Positions 1-10,659 of a stretch of 64,000 bases of DNA are shown piece by piece. Both the position numbers and the translations under genes were made by a program. The DNA is from Mycobacterium sp. 3519A (GTDB lineage: Bacteria > Actinomycetota > Actinomycetes > Mycobacteriales > Mycobacteriaceae). The stretch is from assembly GCF_900240945.1 (NCBI RefSeq), contig NZ_OESG01000012.1:1107781-1171780 (forward strand). The letters are read 5' to 3'. Numbering within the stretch: the stretch's first letter is position 1; every line of letters starts with the position of its first letter. Below the pieces are notes generated by a model. That model searched no databases and had not been told where the DNA came from. It saw nothing but the letters and a program-made list of their open reading frames with translations.

Positions 1-2544
1 CGAATCCTGGTCGTCGGAATCCTCGTCTGAGTCCTCGTCGTACTCGTCGGAGTCGCCGTTGATGACCTCGATGTCGTCGTCGATGTCCTCGTCCTCATCG
101 TCGGCGTCCAGGTCGATCTCGTCGGACTCGTCCTCGTCCTCGTCGTCCGCCGAGTCGTCCTCCTCGTCGTCGAAGTCCTCGTCGTCGAGCTCCTCCTCGT
201 CCTCCGACTCGACGAACGCGCCGATGGTGTCGGGTTCGAGTTCGGTGACGTCCTCGGTGGTCGTCGTGTCGTCGGCCTCGACGTCGGTGTCCTCGTCGTG
301 CTCGTGCTTGCCGTTGGCCGCGGCCATCGCCTTGAACATCGGGTGCTCGCCCGCGGGATGCGGCGGCACCTTCGCGACCGCGACGTCGTCGGCCTTGGCG
401 CCCTTCTTGCCGCGCTTACCGCGCCGACCGCCGGTGTCGGACTTGCGACCGGTCGCCGACACGGAGTCGACCGGATCACCGTGCAGCAGGATTCCGCGGC
501 CCGCGCAGTGCGTGCACTGCGTGGAGAACGCTTCAATCAGCCCGGTGCCCAACCGCTTTCGGGTCAGCTGCACCAGCCCCAGCGACGTCACCTCGGACAC
601 CTGGTGGCGGGTGCGGTCACGGGCCAGTGCCTCGGTGAGCCTGCGCAGCACCAGATCTCGGTTCGATTCCAGCACCATGTCGATGAAGTCGATGACCACG
701 ATGCCGCCGATGTCGCGCAGCCGCAGTTGGCGCACGATCTCCTCGGCCGCTTCGAGGTTGTTGCGGGTGACCGTCTGCTCCAGGTTGCCGCCGGAACCGG
801 TGAACTTGCCGGTGTTGACGTCGACGACCGTCATCGCCTCGGTGCGGTCGATGACCAGCGTGCCGCCCGAGGGCAGCCACACCTTGCGGTCCATCGCCTT
901 GGTCAGTTGCTCGTCGATGCGGTGCACCGCGAACACGTCTGGACCGTCGGGAGCAGGATCGTACTTCGTCAACCGCGGAACCAGCTCGGGCGCAACCGAA
1001 TTCACATAGTCGTTGATCGTGGTCCAGGCGTCGTCGCCGGACACGATGAGCCCGGAGAAGTCCTCGTTGAACAGGTCGCGGATCACCTTGACCAGCACGT
1101 CGGGCTCTTCGTAGAGCGCGATGGCGGCGCCGGCCTTCTTCTCGGTGGTCTCGGCCGCCTTGGCTTCGATCTCGGCCCACCGCTTCTGCAGGCGCTCGAC
1201 GTCGGTGCGGATGTCCTCTTCTTTGACGCCTTCGGACGCGGTGCGGATGATCACGCCCGCGTCGGCGGGCACCACCTCCCGCAGGATCTCCTTGAGCCGC
1301 TGCCGTTCGGTGTCGGGCAGCTTGCGGCTGATGCCGGTCGAGGAGGCGCCGGGTACGTAGACCAGGTAGCGGCCTGCCAGCGACACCTGCGTGGTCAGCC
1401 GGGCGCCCTTGTGTCCGACCGGGTCCTTGCTGACCTGCACCACGACGTAGTCGCCGGGCTTGAGCGCCTGTTCGATCTTGCGGTTCTGCCCGCCGAGGCC
1501 GGCGGCCTCCCAGTTCACCTCGCCTGCGTAGAGCACGCCGTTGCGGCCGCGGCCGATGTCGACGAAGGCGGCCTCCATCGACGGCAGCACGTTCTGCACG
1601 ATGCCGAGGTAGATGTTGCCGACCAGGCTGGCCGACGCGGCGGAGGTGACGAAATGCTCGACGACGACGCCGTCTTCGAGCACCGCGATCTGGGTGTAGC
1701 GCGCGCCTTCGTGCGGCGGTTCGGTGCGGACCTTGTCGCGCACGACCATCGTCCGCTCGACGGCTTCGCGGCGGGCCAGGAATTCGGCCTCGCTCAGGAT
1801 CGGCGGACGGCGCCGTCCGGCGTCACGTCCGTCGCGGCGGCGTTGCCGCTTGGCCTCCAGCCGGGTGGACCCGCTGATGCCCTGGATCTCGCCGTTGTCC
1901 TTGTCGGATTTGTCCTTGCCGGTCCGCGGCGCACGCTCGTGGACGACGGTGTTGGGCGGATCGTCGGGTGAACCGGCGTCGTCGTTGTCGTCACCGGAGC
2001 CCGACTTGCGGCGGCGGCGACGCCTGCGACGGCGGGTCGCACCCTCGGTGCCGGTGTCGTCGTCGCCGGTGTCCTCGTCGGACTCGTCGCCGGACTCGTC
2101 GTCCTTGGCGTCGGCCTGGGTGTCGCCGGAATCGCTGTCGTCGTCATCGCCGCCCTGCTCGCCGCGACCACGCCCGCGGCCTCGGCGGCCACGGCGGCGG
2201 CGCCTGCCCGCGGGCCGCTCCCCCTGATCGTCGTCGGCGTCGGGGCCGCCGTCGTCGTCCTCGTCGTCGTCCTCGTCGGCGTCCGAGTCGTAGTCCCGTT
2301 CGACGGGCTGCGGCGCCATGAACAGCGGCAGATAGTCGGCGCGCTCAGGCTCGGGTGCGTTGTCGAGAATGAGCCGCGACTCGGGCTCTTCTTCGGCGAC
2401 CTCGGCCGGTGACTCCGCGTCGTCGGCCGTGTCATCGGCAGGTTCGGCGGGCGCGTCGATCAGCGTTACTTGCTGATCCTCGCCGGGCTGAATCTCGTCT
2501 GAAAGCTCTTCGGTATGGGCTGAAACATTCTCACTGTCGGCCAC
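1..2544 (-). CDS. rne: Ribonuclease E (RNase E/G family), C-terminus outside window
   Basis: Endoribonuclease that cleaves single-stranded RNA in mRNA decay and rRNA maturation. 848 codons are visible and no stop is reached at the window edge. In order: an acidic, disordered N-terminal extension with two arginine-rich clusters (about residues 1-270); an S1-like RNA-binding part (about 300-385, VGNIYLGIV); the catalytic RNase E/G core with two metal-binding aspartates (VVDVNTG near 573, VVIDFIDM near 618); the zinc-link cysteines CTHC near 679; then a very acidic D/E/S tail. The GTG start at 2544 has AGGAGA five bases upstream, and an in-frame stop lies just before it, so the protein cannot start earlier. 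As I remember the M. tuberculosis and M. smegmatis proteins, they carry an extra N-terminal domain (RLRVHSLAR type) that is absent here. It is the first conserved gene of an Rv2444c-Rv2449c-like block. Confidence 0.95.
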   Translation of the reverse strand, partial: MADSENVSAHTEELSDEIQPGEDQQVTLIDAPAEPADDTADDAESPAEVAEEEPESRLILDNAPEPERADYLPLFMAPQPVERDYDSDADEDDDEDDDGGPDADDDQGERPAGRRRRRGRRGRGRGRGEQGGDDDDSDSGDTQADAKDDESGDESDEDTGDDDTGTEGATRRRRRRRRRKSGSGDDNDDAGSPDDPPNTVVHERAPRTGKDKSDKDNGEIQGISGSTRLEAKRQRRRDGRDAGRRRPPILSEAEFLARREAVERTMVVRDKVRTEPPHEGARYTQIAVLEDGVVVEHFVTSAASASLVGNIYLGIVQNVLPSMEAAFVDIGRGRNGVLYAGEVNWEAAGLGGQNRKIEQALKPGDYVVVQVSKDPVGHKGARLTTQVSLAGRYLVYVPGASSTGISRKLPDTERQRLKEILREVVPADAGVIIRTASEGVKEEDIRTDVERLQKRWAEIEAKAAETTEKKAGAAIALYEEPDVLVKVIRDLFNEDFSGLIVSGDDAWTTINDYVNSVAPELVPRLTKYDPAPDGPDVFAVHRIDEQLTKAMDRKVWLPSGGTLVIDRTEAMTVVDVNTGKFTGSGGNLEQTVTRNNLEAAEEIVRQLRLRDIGGIVVIDFIDMVLESNRDLVLRRLTEALARDRTRHQVSEVTSLGLVQLTRKRLGTGLIEAFSTQCTHCAGRGILLHGDPVDSVSATGRKSDTGGRRGKRGKKGAKADDVAVAKVPPHPAGEHPMFKAMAAANGKHEHDEDTDVEADDTTTTEDVTELEPDTIGAFVESEDEEELDDEDFDDEEDDSADDEDEDESDEIDLDADDEDEDIDDDIEVINGDSDEYDEDSDEDSDDQDS

Positions 2545-2838
2545 GTATTCTCCTCAAGCCCCCGGGCGCGTCGTGTGTGACGCGGCCACGCGAGGGCTCT
2601 CGCTCTTGTCCCCGGGCTACTGCTCCCGAGCTTGTTATGGTCTCGCCCCGAGGGGTCCCTGTGGGAACCGTCTCGGTGCCGGTCTGAATGATGGCTGGAC
2701 GGTCGGCGCCGCACCGCGGTCGCGATGGTCGCGCACGTCGAAGTCTTCATTCGGGCATCCACCCCGCTTAACAGGACGGCTACCCGAGGCCAGTATCCCA
2801 CATCACGCGGGCCAGACCGACCAGGCTGGACCAGCGGG
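2545..2838 (-). promoter_or_regulatory. Gene-free leader/promoter region of rne
   Basis: About 290 bases lie between the ndk stop and the rne start, long for this gene-dense block. No plausible coding frame runs through it. It probably holds the rne promoter and a long 5' UTR. RNase E autoregulates through its 5' UTR in E. coli, so such a leader is expected, but I see no recognisable riboswitch or clean -10/-35 pair here. Confidence 0.4.
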
Positions 2839-3249
2839 CTATTTGCCAGGGAACCAGAGTTCGATCTCGCGGGCCGCCGACTCCGCCGAATCGGAGCCGT
2901 GCACCAGGTTGTCCTGGGTGATAAGTGCCAGGTCACCGCGGATTGTGCCGGGGGCGGCCTTCTCCACCGGGTCGGTGCCGCCCGCAAGCTGACGGAACGC
3001 GGCGATCGCTCGCGGACCCTCCACGATCGCGGCCACCACCGGCCCCGAGGTGATGAACTCCAGCAGCGACCCGAAGAACGGCTTGTCCTCGTGCTCGGCG
3101 TAATGCTTGCGGGCGAGGTCGTCCTCGACGTTCTTGAGTTCCAGCGCCGCGATGCCCAGGCCCTTGCCTTCGATCCGGCTGAGGATCTCTCCGATGAGGC
3201 CACGCTGCACGCCGTCGGGCTTGATCAAAACGAGGGTCCGCTCAGTCAC
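2839..3249 (-). CDS. ndk: Nucleoside diphosphate kinase
   Basis: Transfers the gamma-phosphate of ATP to nucleoside diphosphates through a phosphohistidine, balancing NTP and dNTP pools in the cytoplasm. The product is 136 residues, the usual mycobacterial length, starting [13 protein letters not shown]. The catalytic histidine lies in NLVHGSDS near residue 115, followed by the typical end [10 protein letters not shown] chose the GTG at 3249 because homologues begin at this TERT sequence; a longer frame up to 3297 adds only an unconserved stretch. It sits between the DUF4233 gene (10 bases away) and rne, as in M. tuberculosis (Rv2445c). Confidence 0.96.
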   Translation of the reverse strand: MTERTLVLIKPDGVQRGLIGEILSRIEGKGLGIAALELKNVEDDLARKHYAEHEDKPFFGSLLEFITSGPVVAAIVEGPRAIAAFRQLAGGTDPVEKAAPGTIRGDLALITQDNLVHGSDSAESAAREIELWFPGK

Positions 3250-3259
3250 GGCCGACAGC

Positions 3260-3643
3260 CTAGTCGGACGGTGGCTGTTGGCCCGGCAGCAGGCCACGCT
3301 TCTGGCGGCGCAGCACCTCGGCGCGCAGGTATGCGATGAACAGCCACACCGCGGCGAAGATCAACCCGATGAAGCCGACCGCGCCGTGCAGCAGCCACCC
3401 CGCGATCAGCACCACCTGGACACCGACGTTGACCCAGATGGCCCATGGCCTGCGCTGCACCCCGCACAGCAGCACCAGCACCACTGCGAAGCCGATCAGG
3501 TAGCCGGCGCTGCGCGGGGTGAGCCCCTGATCCGCGGCGGCCACCACCGGCAGCGCCAGCAGCACCACGATGGCCTCGAGGATCAGGGTGCCCGCCATGA
3601 CGCCGCGGAAGCTCTTCCACGGGTCCGGTTGTTCGGAACTCAT
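3260..3643 (-). CDS. DUF4233 small integral membrane protein (Rv2446c-like)
   Basis: A 127-residue membrane protein of unknown function. Three to four hydrophobic segments are visible (roughly residues 15-35, 45-62, 68-84 and 88-106), with a short charged N-terminus and a basic C-terminal tail. Its ATG overlaps the folC stop (ATGA), so it is almost certainly co-translated with folC and ndk. The position between folC and ndk is the one held by Rv2446c, a conserved actinobacterial DUF4233 protein. No catalytic motif is seen. Confidence 0.88.
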   Translation of the reverse strand: MSSEQPDPWKSFRGVMAGTLILEAIVVLLALPVVAAADQGLTPRSAGYLIGFAVVLVLLCGVQRRPWAIWVNVGVQVVLIAGWLLHGAVGFIGLIFAAVWLFIAYLRAEVLRRQKRGLLPGQQPPSD

Positions 3644-5046
3644 TGCGGGTCCTTCCCGAACAGGGTGCGGGCCGCCCCCGCGGTGACGACCGATCCGGTG
3701 ATCACCACACCCGCGCCGCTGAACCCCTCGCCCTCGTTGCCGGACTCCTCGACCAGCGCGGTGGCGGTTTCGATCGCGTCGGGCAGCGTGGCTGCCGTGA
3801 TGACGCGCTCGGGCCCGAACCGTTCCTCGGCCCGCAGCGCCAGCCCTTCGACGTCGAGCGCGCGCGGGGATCCGTTGTGCGTCACCACGATCTGGTCGAA
3901 GGCAGGCTCCAGGGCGGCCAGGATGCCGTCGACGTCCTTGTCGGCCATCACCGACACCACGCCGACCAGGTAGCGGAAGTCGAACTCCTCCTGCAGGGCC
4001 TGCGCGAGAGCGGCGGCACCGGCGGGGTTGTGTGCCGCGTCGATGAAAACCGTTGGCGCCGTGCGCATCCGCTCCAGTCGGCCGGGGCTGCTGGTGGCCG
4101 CGAAACCCGCACGCACTGTGTCGATGTCGAGCTGACGGTCGGCCCCCGCACCGAAGAACGCCTCGACCGCCGCCAGCGCCACCACCGCGTTGTGGGCCTG
4201 GTGTTCACCGTGCAGCGGGATGAAGATGTCCGAATAGCGACCGCCGAGACCCTGCAACTCGAGCAGTTGACCGCCGACGGCGACCTGCCTGCCGAGCACG
4301 GCGAATTCCGAGTCTTCCCGTGCCACCGCGGCGTCGGCTCGAACCGCCTGCGCCAGAAGCACTTCCATCGCCTCAGGCAGCTGCCTGCCGATGACGGCGA
4401 CGGTGTCGGTGGGCACCAGGTCGTCGGCCTGCTTGGTGATGATGCCGGCCTTCTCACCCGCGATCTGGGCGATGGTGTCGCCGAGATAGTCGGCGTGGTC
4501 GACGCCGATGGGGGTGATCACCGCGACCGGGGCGTTGACGACGTTGGTGGCGTCCCAGCGCCCACCGAGGCCGACCTCGATCACGGCGACGTCGACAGGC
4601 GCGTCGGCGAACGCGGCGAACGCCATCGCGGTGACGACCTCGAACTTGCTCATCGCGGGTCCGCCCGCGGCTTCGGACTGCTGGTCGACCAGGTGGACGA
4701 ACGGCTCGATCTCCTGGTAGGTCGCGACGTAGGAGGCCGGGCTGATCGGCCTGCCGTCGATCGATATCCGCTCGACGGCGGACTGCAGGTGCGGGCTGGT
4801 GGTGCGGCCGGTGCGGCGACTGAACGCGGTGAGCAGCGAGTCGACCATCCGCGCCACCGACGTCTTACCGTTGGTGCCCGCGATGTGGATCGAGGGATAG
4901 CCGCGCTGCGGCGAGCCGAGCAGTTCCATCAACGCGGAGATCCGGGTGGTGCTCGGTTCGATTTTCGTTTCCGGCCAACGCTGATCGAGCAGATGCTCGA
5001 CCTGCAGCAGGGAGGCGATTTCGTCCGGCGTCGGGACGTCGGTCAT
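3640..5046 (-). CDS. folC: Folylpolyglutamate synthase / dihydrofolate synthase
   Basis: Mur-ligase family enzyme that adds glutamate to (dihydro)folates with ATP hydrolysis. The P-loop [10 protein letters not shown] lies near residue 52. Further family signatures are [12 protein letters not shown] (about 150), the GVDH motif and IDAAHNP in the C-terminal domain. 468 residues is normal. The ATG at 5046 overlaps the valS stop (ATGA). A frame extending upstream to 5583 exists but runs inside valS and is spurious. Downstream it overlaps the DUF4233 gene, so valS-folC-DUF4233-ndk form one transcription unit. Confidence 0.96.
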   Translation of the reverse strand: MTDVPTPDEIASLLQVEHLLDQRWPETKIEPSTTRISALMELLGSPQRGYPSIHIAGTNGKTSVARMVDSLLTAFSRRTGRTTSPHLQSAVERISIDGRPISPASYVATYQEIEPFVHLVDQQSEAAGGPAMSKFEVVTAMAFAAFADAPVDVAVIEVGLGGRWDATNVVNAPVAVITPIGVDHADYLGDTIAQIAGEKAGIITKQADDLVPTDTVAVIGRQLPEAMEVLLAQAVRADAAVAREDSEFAVLGRQVAVGGQLLELQGLGGRYSDIFIPLHGEHQAHNAVVALAAVEAFFGAGADRQLDIDTVRAGFAATSSPGRLERMRTAPTVFIDAAHNPAGAAALAQALQEEFDFRYLVGVVSVMADKDVDGILAALEPAFDQIVVTHNGSPRALDVEGLALRAEERFGPERVITAATLPDAIETATALVEESGNEGEGFSGAGVVITGSVVTAGAARTLFGKDPQ

Positions 5047-7694
5047 TTGAGGGAAGCCAGCCTCGCCGTGATGCGGTCCACTTCTTCGCGGGCCACCTGC
5101 TGGCGGGCGCGGATCTTCTCGACGACGTCGGCAGGCGCCTTGGCAAGGAACGCGTCGTTGCCGAGTTTGCCTGTGGTGCCCTTGAGTTCCTTCTCGGCGG
5201 CGGCCAGATCCTTCTCGAGGCGGCGCCGTTCGGCGGCGACGTCGACGGTGCCGGAGGTGTCCACCTCGACGACGACCGTGGCCTGTGACAGTCGCACCTC
5301 CACCTGCGCCGACGGGCTGAACGAGTCGTCGCTCTCGGTGAGCCACGCCAGCGACCGCACTGCGGGGACCTGCGCGGTGAGGTCGGCGGATTCGATGCCC
5401 GACAGCCGGGCCGGGACCCGCTGCCTGTCGTTGAGACCCTGGTCGCTGCGGAACCGGCGGACCTCGGTTATCAGTTTCTGCATATCGGCAACACGTTGCG
5501 CGGCAACGGGATCCAGCGTGAAGCCGGACGGCTGCGGCCAGTCGGCAATCACGATCGATTCCTCGCCGGTCAGCGTCTTCCACAACACCTCGGTGACGAA
5601 CGGCATCACCGGATGCAGCAACTTGAGCAGCGTGTCGAGCACGGCCGCCAGCACTGCGGTGGTGTGTTGCGCACCGTCGGCCAGTTGGACCTTGGCGAGT
5701 TCGACGTACCAGTCGCAGAACTCGTCCCAGGCGAAGTGGTACAGCGCCTCACAGGCCCGGCTGAACTCGTAGGCGTCGAACGCCGAATCCACCTCGGTGC
5801 GAACCTGTTCCAGCCTGCCGAGGATCCACCGGTCGGCGTCGGTCAACGCGGCGGTGTCGGGCAGCCCGGCGGGAGCGGCGCCGTTCATCAACGCGAACCG
5901 GGTGGCGTTGAACAGTTTGGTGGCGAAGTTGCGTGACGCGCGGGCGTGGTCCTCACCGATGGTCAGGTCGCCGCCGGGACTGGCGCCGCGGGCCAGCGTG
6001 AAGCGCAGCGCGTCGGCGCCGAACTGCTCGACCCAGTCCAGCGGGTCGATGCCGTTGCCGCGCGACTTGCTCATCTTGCGGCCGAACTCGTCGCGAATCA
6101 GACCGTGCAGGAACACGTTTTGGAACGGCACCTGCGGTCCGCGCGCACCGTCGAGGGTGATGGCGGGGTCGTCGCCGACGAACGTGCCGAACATCATCAT
6201 GCGTGCGACCCAGAAGAACAGAATGTCGTATCCGGTGACCAGTACCGACGTCGGATAGAACTTCGCCAGGTCGGCGGTGTGATCGGGCCAGCCCATGGTG
6301 GAGAACGGCCACAGCGCCGACGAGAACCAGGTGTCGAGGACGTCGGGGTCCTGTTCCCAGCCCTCCGGCGGGGTCTCGTCGGGTCCGACGCAGACGGTTT
6401 CGCCGTTGGGGCCGTGCCAGATCGGGATGCGATGGCCCCACCAGAGCTGGCGTGAAATGCACCAATCGTGCATGTTGTCGACCCAGGCGAACCACCGCGG
6501 TTCCAGGCTGGGCGGGTGAATCACGGTGTCGCCGTTGCGCACCGCATCGCCCGCGGCCTTCGCCATCGACTCGACCTTGACCCACCACTGCAGCGACAGC
6601 CGCGGTTCTATCGGCTCACCGCTGCGCTCGGAATGGCCGACGCTGTGTAGGTAAGGCCGCTTCTCGGCGACGATGCGGCCCTGCTCGGCCAGCGCCTCGC
6701 GGACCTTGATGCGCGCCTCGAAGCGGTCGAGGCCGTCGAATTCGGTTCCGGTGTCGGCGATCCGGCCCTTGGTGTCCATGATCGACGGCATCGGCAGCTG
6801 ATGGCGCAGCCCGATCTCGAAGTCGTTCGGGTCGTGCGCAGGCGTGACTTTCACTGCGCCGGTACCGAATTCGGGGTCGACGTGGGCGTCGGCGACGATC
6901 ACGATCTGCCGGTCGATGAAGGGGTGGGGCAGCGTCGCGCCGACCAGGTAGCGGTAGCGGTCGTCGTCGGGATGCACGGCGATCGCGGTATCGCCGAGCA
7001 TCGTCTCGACCCGGGTGGTGGCGACCACGATGTGCGGTTCGCTGTCGTCGAGTGAGCCGTACCGGAACGACACCAGCTCGCCCTCGACGTCCTCGTATTT
7101 GACTTCCAGGTCGGAGATCGCGGTCTCCAGGATCGGCGACCAGTTGACCAGGCGTTCGGCCTGATAGATCAGCCCGGCGTCGAACAGCCGCTTGAAGATG
7201 GTCCGGACCGCCCGCGACAGGCCGTCGTCCATGGTGAACCGGTCGCGGCTCCAGTCGACGCCGTCGCCGAGCCTGCGCATCTGACCGGCGATGGTGCCGC
7301 CGGAATCGCGCTTCCAGTCCCACACCTTTTCGATGAACAGTTCGCGGCCGAAGTCCTCTTTGGTCTTGCCGTCGATGAGCAGTTGCTTTTCCACCACGCT
7401 CTGGGTGGCGATGCCCGCGTGGTCCATGCCGGGCAGCCACAACACTTCGTAGCCCTGCATCCGCTTACGGCGGGTCAGCACGTCCATCAGCGTGTGGTCC
7501 AGCGCATGCCCCATGTGCAGGCTGCCGGTCACATTCGGCGGCGGCAGCACGATCGAGTACGGGGGTTTACCGCTGGCCGCGTCGGCCTTGAAGTAGCCGG
7601 CGCTGACCCAGCCCTCGTATAACTGCGACTCCACCGCGCCCGGATCCCACGACTTGGGCAGGGCTTCGGCAGAAGGATGGGAGCTGGCGGTCAC
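5043..7694 (-). CDS. valS: Valine--tRNA ligase
   Basis: Class I aminoacyl-tRNA synthetase charging tRNA-Val. The 883-residue protein shows the HIGH-type motif HMGH near residue 61, the KMSKS motif at about 543, the large CP1 editing insertion between them, an anticodon-binding domain, and the C-terminal coiled-coil arm ([17 protein letters not shown]) typical of ValRS. Length agrees with M. tuberculosis ValS. The gene is followed by folC through a 4-base overlap. Confidence 0.97.
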   Translation of the reverse strand: MTASSHPSAEALPKSWDPGAVESQLYEGWVSAGYFKADAASGKPPYSIVLPPPNVTGSLHMGHALDHTLMDVLTRRKRMQGYEVLWLPGMDHAGIATQSVVEKQLLIDGKTKEDFGRELFIEKVWDWKRDSGGTIAGQMRRLGDGVDWSRDRFTMDDGLSRAVRTIFKRLFDAGLIYQAERLVNWSPILETAISDLEVKYEDVEGELVSFRYGSLDDSEPHIVVATTRVETMLGDTAIAVHPDDDRYRYLVGATLPHPFIDRQIVIVADAHVDPEFGTGAVKVTPAHDPNDFEIGLRHQLPMPSIMDTKGRIADTGTEFDGLDRFEARIKVREALAEQGRIVAEKRPYLHSVGHSERSGEPIEPRLSLQWWVKVESMAKAAGDAVRNGDTVIHPPSLEPRWFAWVDNMHDWCISRQLWWGHRIPIWHGPNGETVCVGPDETPPEGWEQDPDVLDTWFSSALWPFSTMGWPDHTADLAKFYPTSVLVTGYDILFFWVARMMMFGTFVGDDPAITLDGARGPQVPFQNVFLHGLIRDEFGRKMSKSRGNGIDPLDWVEQFGADALRFTLARGASPGGDLTIGEDHARASRNFATKLFNATRFALMNGAAPAGLPDTAALTDADRWILGRLEQVRTEVDSAFDAYEFSRACEALYHFAWDEFCDWYVELAKVQLADGAQHTTAVLAAVLDTLLKLLHPVMPFVTEVLWKTLTGEESIVIADWPQPSGFTLDPVAAQRVADMQKLITEVRRFRSDQGLNDRQRVPARLSGIESADLTAQVPAVRSLAWLTESDDSFSPSAQVEVRLSQATVVVEVDTSGTVDVAAERRRLEKDLAAAEKELKGTTGKLGNDAFLAKAPADVVEKIRARQQVAREEVDRITARLASLK

Positions 7695-7734
7695 CCCGGC
7701 AATTCTAGGGAGACAGCGCGAACAGTCGTAAAAG

Positions 7735-7760
7735 GCCCCGACACGCCGCGAAAACGGGGC
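7735..7760 (-). terminator. Probable intrinsic terminator after the DUF937 gene
   Basis: On the minus strand GCCCCG is followed by a 14-base loop and CGGGGC, then CTTTTA. This lies 27 bases past the DUF937 stop and before valS, so it likely ends the DUF937 transcript. Confidence 0.45.
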
Positions 7761-7786
7761 ACTTTGCGTCTGCTCGGCGGGAAAAG

Positions 7787-8398
7787 CTACTTCTTGCCGC
7801 CGCCGAGCAGCCCGCCGAGGATCTCCCCGATCGGGTTGCCCTGATTGCCGCCGCCACCGCCGCCGCCGAGCACGCTGCCGAGGATGCTGCCCAGCGGGTT
7901 GTTCCCGCCTCCGCCGCCGCCCGCGCCGCCGAGGATGCTGCCAAGCACGTCGCCGAGGCCGCCGCCGCCAGCAGAGGCCTGCGGTGCTGAGCCCTTGGAC
8001 AGCTGCTTGCCGAGGTAGGCCAGCACGATCGGCGCGAGGATGGGTAGCAGTTTCTTGATCAGATCGCCACCGCCCGCGCCCTGGCCCGCTAGCGCGGAGG
8101 CCACCGCGTTGCTGTCGTTGCCGCCGAAGATCTTCGCGACGTACTGGTCGCCCTGTTGTTCGTCGACTGCGTCGACGCTGACCCCGCCGTCGAGCAGGCC
8201 GCTGGTGCCCTGCTGTGCGACGGCGGACTCCAGGTCGCTGGAATCAATCTGGTCGGCGTGCACGTTCTCCGCCACACCGCCGACGAGCGCGGGCACCAGC
8301 GTGCGAATCGCGTTGTTCACTTCGCCTTCGTCGGCGCCGATCTTGTTCGCAATCTCCGATACCGGGATCTGGGCATACAAATCGTCTAGATCAGCCAT
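7787..8398 (-). CDS. DUF937 domain protein
   Basis: A 203-residue protein of unknown function. The N-terminal 130 residues match the DUF937 pattern ([19 protein letters not shown] at the start, later [20 protein letters not shown]). The C-terminal 60 residues are a low-complexity glycine tail built from LGSILGG-like and GGGGG units ending GGGKK. AAGGCGG precedes the ATG. There is no signal peptide and no clear membrane span. DUF937 proteins occur beside housekeeping genes in many mycobacteria without a known role. Confidence 0.85.
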   Translation of the reverse strand: MADLDDLYAQIPVSEIANKIGADEGEVNNAIRTLVPALVGGVAENVHADQIDSSDLESAVAQQGTSGLLDGGVSVDAVDEQQGDQYVAKIFGGNDSNAVASALAGQGAGGGDLIKKLLPILAPIVLAYLGKQLSKGSAPQASAGGGGLGDVLGSILGGAGGGGGGNNPLGSILGSVLGGGGGGGNQGNPIGEILGGLLGGGKK

Positions 8399-8482
8399 CG
8401 CATATCCGCCTTCGTCGTTGAAAGTCGCGGTGCCGACACTAGTCGGTCTGATCTTGACGCACAGGAGTTCTGCGCGGGCCGA

Positions 8483-9769
8483 TCAATTCAGCCGGGTGGT
8501 CTCCAACGTCACTCCGGCGCCGGGGAATCGCGCCAGCAACGCATCGCCCATCGCGGCGGCCGGGGTCAGCACACCACGCAGGTCCGAGAGCCGGTCGCGG
8601 TCCAGCGCAAGCGCCAATCCGCTCTCTCCCAGCAACACCGACGTGGCCTTGTAGCCGGGGTCGCCCTGCTGCGACATGACCGACCGGTAGCGCGCGCCGG
8701 TGGTTGTCGTCGTGTAGGTCTCGACGGTGTAGTGGCCCTGTTCGCGGGTGCGTTCGCTGGGGCCGGTGCCCGGTTTCGGGGCGATCCGTTCGATGACCTT
8801 GTCCGGCACCTTGTTGAAGTAGCGTCCGCCCAGCGCCATGGTCGCGGTGTTGCCGACGGTGACCATTGCGGCGGCGACGGGCGCGGCGATCGACTTGCCG
8901 AGGCTCATCTGCTCGGCGTACTCGAACCGCCTGCCGTACGCATAGTCCAGTAATGCGTTGGAGCGCCGGACAATTCGGGTATTGGCGGCGGCCATCACGA
9001 ACGCCCCGGTCCAGTAGCCGTCCAGTTCGGGCGCGATCTCCCTGCCACGCCGCCAGCGCGCGTCGGGCTGCGCGCCCAGTTCCGGTTCCGCGCTGCGGTC
9101 CGGGGTCAGCGTGTACGGGTCGGTCATCAACCGTCGCGCCTCCGGATCGGAGGACGCCGCGCGCATCAGTTCGATCATCGACGCGACGGTGCCGCCGGAC
9201 ACCCCGCCCGCGAACGAGCGCACCACCATGTTGGTGTCGGTCAACTGACCCTCGCCGTTCTCGGCGGCGCGTCGATACAACGCGAAGACGGTGAGATCCG
9301 AAGGGATGGAATCGAATCCGCACGAGTGCACGATCCGGGCGCCGGTGTCGATGGCCTGCTTGTGATACAGATCGATGCTCTCCCGGATGAAGAGGCCCTC
9401 CCCGGTCAGGTCGGCGTAGTCGGTGCCTGCGGCGGCGCATGCGGCGACCAACGGCAGCCCGTACTTGAGGTAGGGACCGACGGTGGTCACCACCACCTGG
9501 GTCCGCGCGGCCATCGCATTCAGCGTCGACGGTTGCGAGGCGTCCGCCGAGATCAGCTCCCAGGTCTGCGCCTTCTCCCCCAGCGTGTCCCTGACCGCGA
9601 GCAATTTGTCGTGCGACCGGCCCGCCAGCGCGATGCGGGCGTCACCTCCCGCCCTGGCCAGGTACTCCGCGGTCAATTTGCCGACGAAGCCGGTGGCGCC
9701 GTACAGGACGATGTCGAATTCACGCTGCTTGTCTGAATGTCGCCGGCCGGGCGGCTCCGGTGCGTTCAT
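8483..9769 (-). CDS. Trans-acting enoyl reductase-like / saccharopine dehydrogenase family protein (Rv2449c-like)
   Basis: 428 residues with an N-terminal NAD(P)-binding Rossmann motif (YGATGFVGKLTAEYLA, about residues 23-38) and the family signature VGPYLKYG near 108. The best-known mycobacterial relative is the trans-acting enoyl reductase Rv2953, which acts with a polyketide synthase in phthiocerol lipid synthesis, but this gene is in the position of Rv2449c, whose substrate I do not know. There is no PKS next to it. Tyrosine and threonine-rich stretches near the C-terminus (TVETYTTTTTGARY) are visible. Function beyond oxidoreductase is not supported. Confidence 0.85.
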   Translation of the reverse strand: MNAPEPPGRRHSDKQREFDIVLYGATGFVGKLTAEYLARAGGDARIALAGRSHDKLLAVRDTLGEKAQTWELISADASQPSTLNAMAARTQVVVTTVGPYLKYGLPLVAACAAAGTDYADLTGEGLFIRESIDLYHKQAIDTGARIVHSCGFDSIPSDLTVFALYRRAAENGEGQLTDTNMVVRSFAGGVSGGTVASMIELMRAASSDPEARRLMTDPYTLTPDRSAEPELGAQPDARWRRGREIAPELDGYWTGAFVMAAANTRIVRRSNALLDYAYGRRFEYAEQMSLGKSIAAPVAAAMVTVGNTATMALGGRYFNKVPDKVIERIAPKPGTGPSERTREQGHYTVETYTTTTTGARYRSVMSQQGDPGYKATSVLLGESGLALALDRDRLSDLRGVLTPAAAMGDALLARFPGAGVTLETTRLN

Positions 9770-9810
9770 GACGCCTACGCTAATCCAGCGTCGGGGAAAG
9801 GATGCCGCCC

Positions 9811-10659
9811 ATGCTCGACGGCGCCATGATCGTCTGGTTCGCGCTGACCACGGCGAGCGTGGTCTTCGTGGTCGCCGATTCGGTCACCAACGGCGTCACC
9901 AGTTGGGTACAGCGCACCGCCTGGATCCTGGTGACGGTCTACACGGGACCGGTCGGCCTGTTGTGCTACCTGCTGGCCTGCCGCAGACCGTTGCCGGGAA
10001 CCCACGCCGCCTTCACGTCGGCGACGTGGAAGCAGGCGCTGAACAGCGAGATGCACTGCCTGGCGGGCGACGCCACCGGCATCGTCGTGGCGGCGTCCAT
10101 CCTTCCGGTATTCGGACTGACCAACGGCTGGGACGCCACCGTCGAATATTTGGCGGCGTTCGCCTCGGGCCTGCTCATCTTCCAGGCGCTGATGATGGTC
10201 GGCATGTACGACGGCAACTACTGGAAGGCGGTGCGCAAGACCTTCTTCGCCGAGACCGTGTCGATGAACATGGTGATGACCGGCATGCTTCCGGTCATGC
10301 TGATCCTCGGTGTGCACTGGCACGGTTCCGAGGAACCGCACCACGCGTCGTTCTGGTTCCGGATGAGCGTCGCGACCATCGTCGGTGGGCTGGTGGCCTA
10401 CCCGATCAACCATTGGCTGGTGGCGAACCGGCTGAAGCACGGCTGCATGACGTTGCCTGGCGCCGACGCACCAGCGCCGGGTCTCGGCCACGTCTCCCCG
10501 GAGCCGTCGTCGATGATCGATCACACCCAGATGGGCCCGTTGGATCACACCATGACTGAACTGCCCGCCGGTCGCGCCGCAGCCGTCGTCGCCGCGACGT
10601 TCGCGATTCTGCTGATCGCGGTGTGGGTCACCAACCTCGTTGTGCCCGTGCGGTTTTGA
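9811..10659 (+). CDS. DUF4396 membrane protein
   Basis: About 282 residues with six or so hydrophobic helices, matching the DUF4396 family of unknown function. Conserved-looking parts are GMYDGNYWKAVRKTFFAE and SMNMVMTGMLPVM. A histidine-rich segment (HWHGSEEPHHAS, later SSMIDHTQMGPLDHTM) suggests metal contact, which is inference only. I prefer the ATG at 9811 because GGGGAAAGG sits at the right distance; an ATG at 9802 touches that sequence directly. It is divergent from the reductase gene, and its stop abuts that of the S9 peptidase within TGATCA. Confidence 0.8.
   Translation: MLDGAMIVWFALTTASVVFVVADSVTNGVTSWVQRTAWILVTVYTGPVGLLCYLLACRRPLPGTHAAFTSATWKQALNSEMHCLAGDATGIVVAASILPVFGLTNGWDATVEYLAAFASGLLIFQALMMVGMYDGNYWKAVRKTFFAETVSMNMVMTGMLPVMLILGVHWHGSEEPHHASFWFRMSVATIVGGLVAYPINHWLVANRLKHGCMTLPGADAPAPGLGHVSPEPSSMIDHTQMGPLDHTMTELPAGRAAAVVAATFAILLIAVWVTNLVVPVRF

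Noticed and set aside
59..1009. Long serine-rich plus-strand frame
   Set aside because: It is the antisense of the acidic RNase E tail and core: GAC/GAG codons read backwards give TCG/TCC serine runs. RNase E on the minus strand has catalytic motifs.
3643..5772. 709-codon plus-strand frame opposite folC and the valS 3' end
   Set aside because: Composition is that of an antisense GC-rich frame (many H, R, G, V) with no domain, while both minus-strand genes are recognised with motifs.
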